NCBI GenBank assembly: GCA_030827165.1 | Contig: JAURFB010000009.1 | Span: forward strand, 1-49,095 | Length of the DNA stretch: 49,095 nucleotides | Direction: 5' to 3' | From: Marivivens sp. | GTDB taxonomy: Bacteria > Pseudomonadota > Alphaproteobacteria > Rhodobacterales > Rhodobacteraceae | Shown here: piece by piece, positions 1 through 7,818 of the stretch | Layout: every line of letters begins with the position of its first letter | Position numbering within the stretch: position 1 is the stretch's first letter | The notes under the pieces: model-generated | Database searches by the model: none | Told to the model about the DNA's origin: nothing | Seen by the model: only the letters and a program-made list of their open reading frames with translations | Translations under genes and position numbers: made by a program

Positions 1-240
1 CTTTGTCGATCATTACAACCACCGGCGCTACCACGAGAGCCTGCAGAACCTCACCCCGGCCGATGTCTACTTCGGACGGGGCGAAACCATTCTGAAACAA
101 CGAGAAAGGATCAAACGGAAGACCATCGAAAAGCGGCGCTTGCTTCACCGCAAATCCGCCGCATAATCACATGAACCAGATGAGCCAGACCCTCTCTTAG
201 CTCAGCCCGCCAACTGGCCCAAAAACTCTGACGACGGACA
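1..240 (+). mobile_element. Right end of an IS3-type insertion sequence (partial)
   Basis: The window opens inside a transposase reading frame that stops at 166. About 75 bases of non-coding sequence follow before base composition turns AT-rich, as expected for the right end of an insertion sequence. The right terminal inverted repeat should lie roughly at 175-240, but the left end is outside the window, so the repeat and any target duplication cannot be confirmed. The boundary at 240 is a guess. Confidence 0.4.
2..166 (+). CDS. IS3-family transposase, C-terminal fragment (cut by window edge)
   Basis: The last 54 residues of an rve-type integrase/transposase (OrfB) are readable in frame from base 2 to a TAA at 164-166. 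The segment FVDHYNHRRYHESL followed by LTPADVYFG is the typical end of the DDE catalytic domain of IS3-family transposases, where the N-x-x-R-x-H-x-S/A-L pattern follows the catalytic Glu. A basic tail (KRKTIEKRRLLHRKSAA) closes the protein. The start and most of the catalytic domain lie to the left of the window, so it cannot be judged whether the element is intact. Its position next to an AT-rich orphan gene suggests the left edge of the window is an acquired segment. Confidence 0.8.
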   Translation, partial: FVDHYNHRRYHESLQNLTPADVYFGRGETILKQRERIKRKTIEKRRLLHRKSAA

Positions 241-315
241 TCAGTGACGCTTTATGTTTTACATTTTGAGAGACATATTACTGCCTTGGAAAAGTAAGCT
301 AGTTTTGGAACTAGG

Positions 316-852
316 ATGTCTGAACTTAGAGAACGGTTTCACTTTGCGAAACTGATGCTCAGTCAAGCGCGTTATTTGTCTGCCTTAACAGATGAACTAA
401 CACGGGATCCAAGATCTAGAGCATCAAATCTATATAATGAAATTATGTCCGCCAATGGGCATTCCATTATTCCTAGCCCTATCAATCAAGCGGTATTCCT
501 GCAGATGGCGTATGTTTCACTGGTTTGGCTGTCTGAGGCGCTCACTTCTGAACAAAGAACGAAAATTCGGCAGCAATTTGCGCTGAGGGACTTTGGTTCT
601 GCTAGACCAGAAAGCTTCAACTCTGATGCAAGTGTAGGTAGTTATTTCCAACATCTTCGGAACGCTCTAGCTCATGCTTCAGTGGATATTTCCGGTAATG
701 GGAATCTAGGATTCAAGTTCTCGGGTCGCAATGGAGAGACCATGCATTTAAGCAGCGAAGACCTCGGGCGCATTTCCGAAAAATGGATCTTTCTAGTCTC
801 TAAATTGCTTTATCCAGAAGACGACAAGCGGGATCGTGAACCCACCTGTTGA
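316..852 (+). CDS. Orphan HEPN-like protein (putative RNase-fold, pEK499_p136-like)
   Basis: This is a 178-residue soluble protein without signal peptide or membrane segment. Near residues 115-121 it carries YFQHLRNALAHA, which contains the R-x4-H motif (RNALAH) of HEPN domains, preceded by a hydrophobic helix (QMAYVSLVWLSEAL). This resembles the HEPN group named after pEK499_p136. HEPN proteins are often RNA-cleaving toxins or defence effectors, but many are only helical scaffolds. No MNT nucleotidyltransferase or other antitoxin partner is next to it. The gene is AT-rich (23 of 60 bases are G or C at 421-480, against 36 of 60 at 1201-1260 in pyrE) and lies between an IS end and pyrE, so horizontal acquisition is likely. 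The family is assigned by motif only; activity is unknown. Confidence 0.6.
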   Translation: MSELRERFHFAKLMLSQARYLSALTDELTRDPRSRASNLYNEIMSANGHSIIPSPINQAVFLQMAYVSLVWLSEALTSEQRTKIRQQFALRDFGSARPESFNSDASVGSYFQHLRNALAHASVDISGNGNLGFKFSGRNGETMHLSSEDLGRISEKWIFLVSKLLYPEDDKRDREPTC

Positions 853-1105
853 GCCACGCGCCCCAAGACTAGCCAGCCGTCCACGACGCTGATTTGATTG
901 AATAAGCATAGAAGTGTGTTTTCGTTGAGCAGAGGAGCCGTTCCAGTTGGGCTCCAGGCCGCCTTTCGCTGCACGAAACAACTCCAACCTTGATTGGTTA
1001 TCCAATCCGGCCAACTTTCAGCGGCTATCCCAACTCCCTCCCTCCCCCTTAACATCCGCTCCAAAACCGACTAGACCCCGACACGTTTAGCCACAGGAGC
1101 CGCTC

Positions 1106-1780
1106 ATGATCCCCTCTTCCTTCCCCAGCAAAGAAGAAATCGCCCGTCTGACTGCGGGGATGCTCCTTGAGATTGGCGCGGTGCATTTCAACTCGCGCGA
1201 GCCCTTCACCCATGCCTCGGGCAAGAAGGCGCCCACCTATATCGACTGTCGCAAGCTGATTTCCTTCCCGCGCATCCGGGCGACCCTGATGGATTTCCTG
1301 GCGGCCACGATCATGCGCGAGGGCGGGTTCGAGGCCTATGACAACATCGCCGGCGGCGAGACGGCGGGCATTCCTTTTGGCGCGATGATTGCCGAGCGCC
1401 TCGCCCTGCCGATGACCTATGTGCGCAAAAAGCCCAAGGGCTATGGCCGCAATGCGCGGATCGAAGGGGTGATGACCGAAGGTCAGCGCGTGCTTCTGGT
1501 GGAAGACCTCACGACCGACGGCGGATCCAAGCTTTCCTTCGTCGATGCGATCCGCGAGACCGGCGCCACCTGCAACGCCACGGCGGTGATCTTTTACTAC
1601 GGGATTTTCGAGGGCGTCGAGAAAACGCTCGGCGATCACGGAGTGCAACTCATGTATCTCTGCACCTGGTGGGATGTTCTGGCCGAAGCCAAGGCGCGCG
1701 GTGCCTTTGACACCGAAACCCTTGACGGGGTTGAGGAATTCCTCCGCTCCCCGGCCGAATGGCAAGCCAAGCACGCCTGA
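1106..1780 (+). CDS. pyrE: Orotate phosphoribosyltransferase
   Basis: PyrE transfers phosphoribose from PRPP to orotate, giving OMP in de novo pyrimidine synthesis in the cytosol. The protein has 224 residues, the usual size for the alphaproteobacterial form. The PRPP-binding loop [13 protein letters not shown] is at about residues 129-141, and the substrate-side segment [11 protein letters not shown] at about 111-121 matches the flexible-loop region of the family. The ATG at 1106 is preceded by CAGGAG with 6-7 bases of spacing. It starts the conserved run pyrE, cyclase, dnaB on the plus strand. pyrC is not adjacent here; the 250 bases upstream hold no recognisable gene. Confidence 0.95.
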   Translation: MIPSSFPSKEEIARLTAGMLLEIGAVHFNSREPFTHASGKKAPTYIDCRKLISFPRIRATLMDFLAATIMREGGFEAYDNIAGGETAGIPFGAMIAERLALPMTYVRKKPKGYGRNARIEGVMTEGQRVLLVEDLTTDGGSKLSFVDAIRETGATCNATAVIFYYGIFEGVEKTLGDHGVQLMYLCTWWDVLAEAKARGAFDTETLDGVEEFLRSPAEWQAKHA

Positions 1781-1851
1781 GGCGACATTTTCTTTGACCC
1801 GAAGGGCGACGTGCCGCAATCTTTCCGGCAGGAAAGAGCGGGGGCCGCCTC

Positions 1852-2658
1852 ATGCCGATCTACCTCGACCGACACGATCTGACAGGGTTTACCGCCTCCG
1901 ATGTGGCCGAGGCGCATCGGCGCGATCTGGAAATCCAGAGCGCCTTTGGCGTCAATTTCATCACCTATTGGTTCGATGCATCGCGCAACACCGGCTTTTG
2001 CCTCATCGACGCGCCCGATGCCGAAACGGCGATGGAGGTCCACCGGCAGGCACATGGCATGGTCGGGCTCGAGGTGATCCCCGTCGATCTTTCGGCGGTC
2101 GAGGCCTTTCTTGGCCGCGGCGCCTATCCCCATGCCTCGGGCCGCCATGCCGAGATCGAACCACCCTTTCGCATGGTGATGTTTACCGATCTGGTCGACT
2201 CGACCGCCATGACCGCGCGGGTGGGCGATGTGAAATCGGTCGAACTGGTGCGGGCACATGACTCCATCGTGCGCCGTTCGTTGCGGGATGTGGGCGGGCG
2301 CGAGGTCAAGCATACGGGCGACGGGATCATGGCCGCCTTTGACGAGGCCAGGGCTGGCGTACGGTGTGCGCGGGCCATTCAGATCGGTTTCGAGACCTTC
2401 AACCTTGCCAGCAACGAGCCGCTTCATGTTCGCATTGGCCTTGATGCCGGAGAGCCGGTCGCCGACAGCAACGACCTCTTTGGCAAGACCGTGCAAAAGG
2501 CCGCGCGTCTCTGCGCCAAGGCAGGCAGCGACGAGATTCTGATCTCCGAGGCGCTGCGGTTGCTGGTCGATGTCGAGTTTCCGACCGAATTCCGCGAAGA
2601 AGCCGCCCTCAAGGGGATCGCGACACCCGAAAGAATTTTCTCGGTCCCCTGGCAGTAA
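1852..2658 (+). CDS. DUF4242 / class III adenylate-guanylate cyclase fusion
   Basis: This is a 268-residue cytosolic protein with two parts. Residues 1-88 (MPIYLDRHDL, FGVNFITYWFD, GFCLIDAPDAE) match the small ferredoxin-like DUF4242 family, some members of which bind nickel. Residues about 105-268 are a class III nucleotide cyclase domain. FTDLVDST supplies the first metal-binding Asp (about D113) and KHTGDGIMAAF the second (about D157). The segment HVRIGLDAGEP and the C-terminal KAARLCAKAG are also typical. Both metal aspartates are present, so it should be active as a homodimer, most likely making cAMP. It sits 71 bases after pyrE in the same direction and may share its transcript. The ligand sensed by the N-terminal part is unknown. 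Confidence 0.85.
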   Translation: MPIYLDRHDLTGFTASDVAEAHRRDLEIQSAFGVNFITYWFDASRNTGFCLIDAPDAETAMEVHRQAHGMVGLEVIPVDLSAVEAFLGRGAYPHASGRHAEIEPPFRMVMFTDLVDSTAMTARVGDVKSVELVRAHDSIVRRSLRDVGGREVKHTGDGIMAAFDEARAGVRCARAIQIGFETFNLASNEPLHVRIGLDAGEPVADSNDLFGKTVQKAARLCAKAGSDEILISEALRLLVDVEFPTEFREEAALKGIATPERIFSVPWQ

Positions 2659-2710
2659 CCAGATATTGACCTAATGGGCCTGAAAGGTCCAAGATATGGG
2701 CCCAGCCCGG

Positions 2711-2730
2711 ATATCCACAGACCGTCCACA
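2711..2730 (+). promoter_or_regulatory. Two DnaA-box-like sequences upstream of dnaB
   Basis: ATATCCACA (2711-2719) matches eight of nine positions of the DnaA box TTATCCACA. CCGTCCACA (2722-2730), three bases later, matches six. They lie about 110 bases before the dnaB start, in the gap between the cyclase gene and dnaB. DnaA control of dnaB transcription is plausible but is inference from sequence similarity alone. Confidence 0.3.
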
Positions 2731-2836
2731 GAAACATACATTTTGCGGTCGGACTGGCGGATTTGCTAAGCCGCCCAGGTGGGGCAATTGGCCGCGCCGG
2801 ATTCGGGGCGCCTGGGGCCGGTAGGGAGATGTCGCC

Positions 2837-4330
2837 TTGAACAACATTACGACGATCCACAACGCCGGCAGCGAAGACGCCCAGCGCGAAACCATGCCCC
2901 ATTCGATCGAAGCCGAGCAGCAGCTTCTCGGCGCGATCCTGACCAACAACGATATCTTCGACCGCGTCGCCTCGATCATCGGGCCGCAGCATTTCTATGA
3001 GCCGGTCCATTCCCGCATCTTTGAGACCGCCGCGAGCCGGATCAGTAAGAATGCGCTCGCCTCGCCCGTGACGATCAAGGCCTTCCTCGAGGAAGACGAG
3101 GGGCTACAGCAACTTGGCGGCACCTCTTATCTCGCCCGCCTTGCCGGTGCGGCGATCTCGGCCTTCGCGGCGCGCGATTACGCGCAGATGATCTATGACA
3201 TGGCGATCCGGCGCGAGCTGATCCTCGTCGGCCGCGATATCAGCGACAAGGCGGCGCGCATCAGCGTCGACAGCGAACCCAAAGAGCAGATCGTCGAGGC
3301 CGAACAAGCGCTCTACAAACTGGCCGAACAGGGTTCCTCGGAGAGCGGTTTTCAAAGCTTTCTCAAGGCTGTAACAGACGCCGTTGATGTCGCCAACGCC
3401 GCCTATCAGCGCGATGGGGGCCTTGCGGGCGTGTCCACCGGCCTGGCCGATCTCGACAAGAAGCTTGGTGGCCTCCACAAGTCCGACCTTCTGATCCTTG
3501 CCGGACGCCCCTCGATGGGGAAAACCTCGCTCGCCACCAACATCGCTTTCAACGTCGCAAAAGCCTACAAGAAAGGCCGCTTGCCGGATGGATCGGAAGG
3601 GGCTGTCAATGGTGGGGTCGTGGGGTTTTACAGCCTCGAGATGAGTGCCGAACAACTCGCCGCCCGTATCCTTGCCGAGGCCTCCGAGGTCTCTTCGCAC
3701 CAGATCCGTCAGGGCGACATGACCGAGGCCGAGTTTCGCCGGTTCGTCGACGCCGCCAAGGCGCTCGAGTCCTGCCCGCTCTATATCGACGACACCCCCG
3801 CCCTGCCGATCAGCCAGCTTGCCGCCCGCGCCCGCCGTCTCAAGCGCACGCATGGGCTCGACGTCTTGATCGTCGACTATCTGCAACTCGTTCGTGGCAC
3901 AGGCCGGTCGGAAAACCGGGTGAACGAGATTTCCGAGATCACGATGGGTCTCAAAGCCATCGCCAAGGAGCTCAATATCCCGGTGATAGCCCTCTCGCAG
4001 CTTTCGCGACAGGTCGAAAGCCGCGACGACAAGCGTCCTCAGTTGTCGGATCTTCGGGAATCGGGCTCGATCGAGCAAGATGCCGACGTGGTGATGTTCG
4101 TGTTCCGCGGGGAATACTACAAAGAGCGCGAGAAGCCCGGCGATCACGAGATGGAAAAGATGGCCGCCTGGCAAGAAGAGATGGAGCGCCTGCACGGCAA
4201 GGCCGAAGTCATCATCGGCAAGCAGCGCCACGGCCCGATCGGCACGGTCGAGCTGGCCTTCGAAGCCCAGTTCACGCGGTTCGGCAACCTCGTCAAACCG
4301 TGGCAACAGGGCAGCGACCGGGAATTCTGA
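2837..4330 (+). CDS. dnaB: Replicative DNA helicase DnaB
   Basis: DnaB is the hexameric 5'-3' helicase that unwinds DNA at the replication fork and recruits primase. The 497-residue protein has the N-terminal DnaB domain (PHSIEAEQQLLGAIL at about 21-35), the RecA-like core with Walker A GRPSMGKTS (about 223-231), Walker B VLIVDYLQL, and the C-terminal SQLSRQVESR and LRESGSIEQDAD motifs. The length is normal and there is no intein. The chosen start is TTG at 2837, preceded by GGGAG eight bases upstream. An internal ATG at residue 20 is the alternative and would still keep the whole domain. alr follows 57 bases after the stop. Confidence 0.95.
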   Translation: MNNITTIHNAGSEDAQRETMPHSIEAEQQLLGAILTNNDIFDRVASIIGPQHFYEPVHSRIFETAASRISKNALASPVTIKAFLEEDEGLQQLGGTSYLARLAGAAISAFAARDYAQMIYDMAIRRELILVGRDISDKAARISVDSEPKEQIVEAEQALYKLAEQGSSESGFQSFLKAVTDAVDVANAAYQRDGGLAGVSTGLADLDKKLGGLHKSDLLILAGRPSMGKTSLATNIAFNVAKAYKKGRLPDGSEGAVNGGVVGFYSLEMSAEQLAARILAEASEVSSHQIRQGDMTEAEFRRFVDAAKALESCPLYIDDTPALPISQLAARARRLKRTHGLDVLIVDYLQLVRGTGRSENRVNEISEITMGLKAIAKELNIPVIALSQLSRQVESRDDKRPQLSDLRESGSIEQDADVVMFVFRGEYYKEREKPGDHEMEKMAAWQEEMERLHGKAEVIIGKQRHGPIGTVELAFEAQFTRFGNLVKPWQQGSDREF

Positions 4331-4387
4331 TCGTCCGGGACGAAGCGACCCTTGCCCCAACCCCTGCCCCCTGACAAAAGACCGGCC

Positions 4388-5425
4388 ATGAGCACCGGAA
4401 AGCTGAGCATCGACCTTGACGCCATCGCCGCCAACTGGCGCGCGCTCGATAGCATGACGAATTGCACGACAGGCGCCGTAGTCAAGGCCGATGCCTATGG
4501 CCTTGGAGCCGCCCGCGTGGGGCGGGCGCTTTTGCGGGCCGGGACGCGTCAGTTTTTCGTGGCCTTTGCCGAGGAAGGCGCCGCGCTGCGGCAAGAAATC
4601 GGCCCCGACGCGAGCATCTATGTTCTTTCGGGCCATATGTCGGGCGACACCGACATGATCGCCGATCTGACGCTGACGCCGGTTCTCAATTCACTGGATC
4701 AGCTCACCCGCCATTTCGAGGCGCTGCCGGGCCGCCCCTTTGGCATCCAGCTAGATACGGGGATGAACCGGCTCGGCATGGAGTGGGACGAATGGTCGGC
4801 AGTCGCGCCCATCGCACTGGCGCAGGGCCCGGACCTTTTGATGAGCCATCTGGCCTGCGCCGATGAGCCGGATCACCCGATGAACGCCTATCAGCTCGAC
4901 CTGTTCCGCCAGATGACGGATGGAACGGGCATTCCGCGCTCTTTCGCCGCCACGGGCGGCATCCTGCTTGGCCCCGACTATCATTTCGAGATCACCCGCC
5001 CCGGCATCGGCCTTTATGGTGGCCAGCCCTTTGCCGAGGCGCGGTCCGTGGTGCGGCTCGATCTGCCGGTGGCGCAGGTGCGCCATCTCGAGGCGGGCGA
5101 GGTCGTTGGCTATGGCAACAGCTGGCAGGCCACACGCCCGACCCGCATCGCCTCGGTCGTTGCCGGCTATGCTGACGGCCTTCTTCGGTCTCTCTCGAAC
5201 AAGGGCGCGCTCTGGGCAGGCGATACGCCCTGCCCGCTCGTCGGCCGTGTGTCGATGGATACCATCACCGTCGATGTGACCGACCTTGAGGAGGTTCCTT
5301 CTGCGCTGACCATCATCGGCCCGCATCAGAACGTCGACGATCTGGCGACCATCGCCGAAACCATCGGCTATGAAATCCTGACCTCTCTGGGCAGCCGCTA
5401 CGGCAGGCGGTATCATAGCGCATGA
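4388..5425 (+). CDS. alr: Alanine racemase
   Basis: Alr interconverts L- and D-alanine with PLP, supplying D-Ala for peptidoglycan. The PLP lysine lies in [12 protein letters not shown] (about K33), and the second catalytic base is the Tyr of [11 protein letters not shown] (about Y261). [10 protein letters not shown] and [14 protein letters not shown] are further family blocks. ATG 4388 gives 345 residues and begins just before the conserved first strand ([16 protein letters not shown]). An upstream in-frame TTG at 4352 would add a proline-rich stretch that is unlikely to be coding. The stop overlaps the mlaE start by four bases (ATGA), so alr-mlaE-mlaF are probably cotranslated. Confidence 0.93.
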   Translation: MSTGKLSIDLDAIAANWRALDSMTNCTTGAVVKADAYGLGAARVGRALLRAGTRQFFVAFAEEGAALRQEIGPDASIYVLSGHMSGDTDMIADLTLTPVLNSLDQLTRHFEALPGRPFGIQLDTGMNRLGMEWDEWSAVAPIALAQGPDLLMSHLACADEPDHPMNAYQLDLFRQMTDGTGIPRSFAATGGILLGPDYHFEITRPGIGLYGGQPFAEARSVVRLDLPVAQVRHLEAGEVVGYGNSWQATRPTRIASVVAGYADGLLRSLSNKGALWAGDTPCPLVGRVSMDTITVDVTDLEEVPSALTIIGPHQNVDDLATIAETIGYEILTSLGSRYGRRYHSA

Positions 5426-6198
5426 CCCGAATTCTGGCCTCCATCGGTGCTGCCGTCCTGTCGTCGCTTGCGGCGCTCGGGCGGTTCGTTCTTTTCACCC
5501 TCGGCACCGTAAGCCACCTGTTCCGTCCGCCCTTATATCCCAAAGAGCTCGGCCAGAGCCTCATGCAGATCGGATATTTCTCGCTGCCTGTTGTGGGGCT
5601 TACCGCGATCTTTACCGGCGGTGCCCTCGCGCTTCAGATTTACGCGGGCGGCGCACGGTTCAACGCTGAGGCGGTGGTGCCGCAGATCGTCGCCATCGGC
5701 ATGGTGCGCGAGCTTGGCCCGGTGTTGGTCGGCCTGATGATCGCCGCGCGCGTGACCTCGTCGGTCGCCGCCGAGATCGCGACGATGAAAGTCACCGAAC
5801 AGATCGACGCGCTGGTCACGCTCTCGACCCATCCGATGAAATACCTCACCCTGCCCCGCGTCCTCGCGGCGACGCTGGTCATGCCTGTCCTTGTCGGCAT
5901 CGGCGATATTATTGGCATCATGGGCGGCTATCTTGTCGGCACACAGCGCCTTGGGTTCAACGGCGCGACCTATTTGCAGAACACCGTCGATTTCCTCGAA
6001 CCGCTCGACATCACATCCTCGCTCGTCAAAGGCGCGGTCTTTGGCTTCATCGCCGCGCTCATGGGGTGCTACTACGGCATGAATTCGGGCCGCGGCGCGA
6101 TGGGCGTGGGACGGGCGACGAAGAACTCGGTCGTCATGGCCGCCGTTTTGATCCTTGCCTCCAACTTCCTGCTGACGGAGGCGTTTTTCTCGGCATGA
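5422..6198 (+). CDS. mlaE: MlaE-type ABC transporter permease
   Basis: This 258-residue integral membrane protein belongs to the MlaE/YrbE family, the permease of ABC systems that move phospholipids between inner and outer membrane. Family features include the cytosolic block [23 protein letters not shown] (about 88-110), followed by [17 protein letters not shown] (the coupling-helix region contacting the ATPase), and a C-terminal hydrophobic helix. It starts on the ATGA overlap with alr and ends on an ATGA overlap with the ATPase gene, so the pair is translationally coupled. No MlaD/MCE gene, MlaB or MlaC is nearby; those partners must be encoded elsewhere if the complex is complete. Confidence 0.88.
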   Translation: MTRILASIGAAVLSSLAALGRFVLFTLGTVSHLFRPPLYPKELGQSLMQIGYFSLPVVGLTAIFTGGALALQIYAGGARFNAEAVVPQIVAIGMVRELGPVLVGLMIAARVTSSVAAEIATMKVTEQIDALVTLSTHPMKYLTLPRVLAATLVMPVLVGIGDIIGIMGGYLVGTQRLGFNGATYLQNTVDFLEPLDITSSLVKGAVFGFIAALMGCYYGMNSGRGAMGVGRATKNSVVMAAVLILASNFLLTEAFFSA

Positions 6199-6941
6199 TC
6201 ACGCTTTCCGACGTTCACAAGGCATTCGGCGCCAACAAGGTCTTGCAAGGGATTGACCTGACTGTCCCCAAGGGCACCAGCACCGTTGTGATCGGCGGGT
6301 CGGGCACCGGCAAGTCGATCCTGATAAAATGCATCCTCGGGCTGGTCGAGCCGGATGCGGGTGTGATCACCGTCGATGGCGTCGATGTGACGACCCAGCC
6401 GCGCGACGCCTTTCTCGCCCGCTTTGGAATGCTGTTTCAGGGAGGTGCCCTCTTTGACAGCCTGCCAGTCTGGCAAAACGTCGCCTTCCGCCTTTTGCGC
6501 GGCTCGCTCAAACGGCCCAAGGCCGAGGCCAGGGAAATCGCGATCGAAAAGCTGCGCCGCGTGGGACTTGCCCCCGATGTGGCCGACCGCTTTCCGGCCG
6601 AGCTTTCGGGGGGCATGCAAAAGCGCGTGAGCCTTGCCCGCGCCATCGCCGCCGAGCCGGAAATCATCTTCTTCGACGAGCCGACCACCGGCCTCGATCC
6701 GATCATGTCGGGCGTGATCAACGATCTGATCCGCGAGATCGTCGCCGAAATTGGCGCGACGACCATCACCATCACCCACGACATGACCTCGGTGCGGGCG
6801 ATCGCCGATCAGGTGGCGATGCTGCACGCGGGCAAGATCCGTTGGGCGGGGCCGATCGGCGATCTGGATACAACGAGCGATCCCTACGTCCGTCAGTTCG
6901 TCTCCGGAAGCCCCGAAGGCCCGATCGAAACCCTGCGCTAG
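6195..6941 (+). CDS. mlaF: MlaF-type ABC transporter ATP-binding protein
   Basis: This is the ATPase partner of the upstream permease. In 248 residues it shows Walker A GGSGTGKS (lysine at about 40), Q-loop MLFQGGALFDSLPVWQNV, signature ELSGGMQKRVSLARA, Walker B IIFFDEPTTGLDP and the H-loop ITHDM. The LFDSLPVWQNV and GGMQKR variants are characteristic of the Mla subfamily. The ATG at 6195 overlaps the mlaE stop (ATGA); a longer upstream frame is excluded because it would run inside mlaE. The predicted role is powering retrograde or anterograde phospholipid traffic at the inner membrane. Confidence 0.9.
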   Translation: MITLSDVHKAFGANKVLQGIDLTVPKGTSTVVIGGSGTGKSILIKCILGLVEPDAGVITVDGVDVTTQPRDAFLARFGMLFQGGALFDSLPVWQNVAFRLLRGSLKRPKAEAREIAIEKLRRVGLAPDVADRFPAELSGGMQKRVSLARAIAAEPEIIFFDEPTTGLDPIMSGVINDLIREIVAEIGATTITITHDMTSVRAIADQVAMLHAGKIRWAGPIGDLDTTSDPYVRQFVSGSPEGPIETLR

Positions 6942-6979
6942 CGCTTGCCGAAGCCCTGGCGATTGCCTAGCGTTGCGCC

Positions 6980-7342
6980 ATGCCCGCCATCAGCCAGATT
7001 ATCGCCTATGTCCTTGCCAACGCTATCGCGCTTGGTGCCGCAATTCCGCAGATAGGCAACCTGAAAAACCCAAACCGCGCCAAAGGCTTTGCGGCAGTCA
7101 TGGTGATAGTATTCTGCTCGACCTATGCTTTTGGCTGGATTCTGGCCGCAGGCCATTTCGTACCCGAATATGTTGCAGGACCGATGATCATGTTTTCCGC
7201 GCTGATCGCGTTTGCGTCTTGGAGTGCTGGCATGGTCTGGGGCGGCCCCGCCACGCGGTATGACAAGCTGACCTTTCATTGCGCGGGCACAGCGATCCTG
7301 CTCTTGCTTTGCCTTGCTGCCCTCGGGGCGCTGGATGACTAG
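6980..7342 (+). CDS. Small four-TM membrane protein, PQ-loop-like
   Basis: A 120-residue hydrophobic protein with about four membrane segments (residues 5-22, 36-60, 66-88 and 99-118). After the first helix it has AIPQIGNLKNPNRAKGF, which resembles the PQ-loop pattern (P-Q then a short polar stretch and G-S/F) of SemiSWEET and related half-transporters, though the match is partial. It follows mlaF by 38 bases and overlaps the PqiA-like gene by eight bases, so the three are likely one transcription unit. No function can be given; a role in membrane lipid or small-solute handling is inferred only from the company it keeps. Confidence 0.6.
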   Translation: MPAISQIIAYVLANAIALGAAIPQIGNLKNPNRAKGFAAVMVIVFCSTYAFGWILAAGHFVPEYVAGPMIMFSALIAFASWSAGMVWGGPATRYDKLTFHCAGTAILLLLCLAALGALDD

Positions 7343-7781
7343 CACTCTCAAGATCGCCAACTATGCGCTTTTGATCCTCTATCCTCTCGCGTGGTTTGCG
7401 CCGCTCCTGAAGGCGGGGTTCATTCTGCCGATCTTTGGCCTGACCGAGATCAGCGTGATCAGCGGGCTTCAGAGCCTTTGGGAAAGCGATGCGGCGCTCG
7501 CGCTGGTGGTGACGATGCTTGCGATTTTCGTGCCCTATGTGAAGACCATCGCCATCGCCCTCATCCATTCCCGCCTGCTTTCTGCGCGCCTCCTGCCCGC
7601 GCTGACGTGGCTTGGCCGCCTAGCGATGGCGGATGTCTTTCTGATCGCGCTTTACATCGTCATCGCCAAGGCGAGCGCGCCCACCCGTATCGAGGTCGAA
7701 TGGGGGCTGTGGCTGTTCACGGCTTGCGTCTTGGCCTCGCTCTTCATCTCGGCGCTCACCCCGCACCGGCGCGGACGATAG
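7335..7781 (+). CDS. PqiA-like (paraquat-inducible protein A family) membrane protein
   Basis: A 148-residue membrane protein corresponding to a single PqiA domain with four predicted helices (about 5-22, 54-78, 92-116 and 122-143). The segments LIYPLAWFAPLLKAG-like and FGLTEISVISGLQSLW fit the family, in which an F/W-rich first helix is followed by SI--L and a central FP--K block (here FVPYVKT). The cysteine-rich ribbons of E. coli PqiA are missing. PqiA and LetA proteins partner MCE proteins in lipid transport, which agrees with the mlaEF genes just upstream. The ATG at 7335 lies inside the end of the preceding gene; a TTG at 7314 is less likely. Confidence 0.7.
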   Translation: MTSTLKIANYALLILYPLAWFAPLLKAGFILPIFGLTEISVISGLQSLWESDAALALVVTMLAIFVPYVKTIAIALIHSRLLSARLLPALTWLGRLAMADVFLIALYIVIAKASAPTRIEVEWGLWLFTACVLASLFISALTPHRRGR

Positions 7782-7818
7782 CCGTTGCCGCGCCGCGCCG
7801 CCTGAGGCAGAAAGAGCC

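Noticed and set aside
853-1105. Possible small gene or second IS remnant between the HEPN-like gene and pyrE
   Set aside because: Only short minus-strand frames without motifs occur; apart from the pyrE ribosome site nothing can be supported there.
4352-4387. Upstream TTG start for alr
   Set aside because: It would add a proline-rich stretch not expected in the family; ATG 4388 begins at the first conserved strand.
3104-4636. 510-residue open frame antisense to dnaB
   Set aside because: It is the mirror of a high-GC coding frame, has no family motifs and overlaps dnaB and alr almost entirely.
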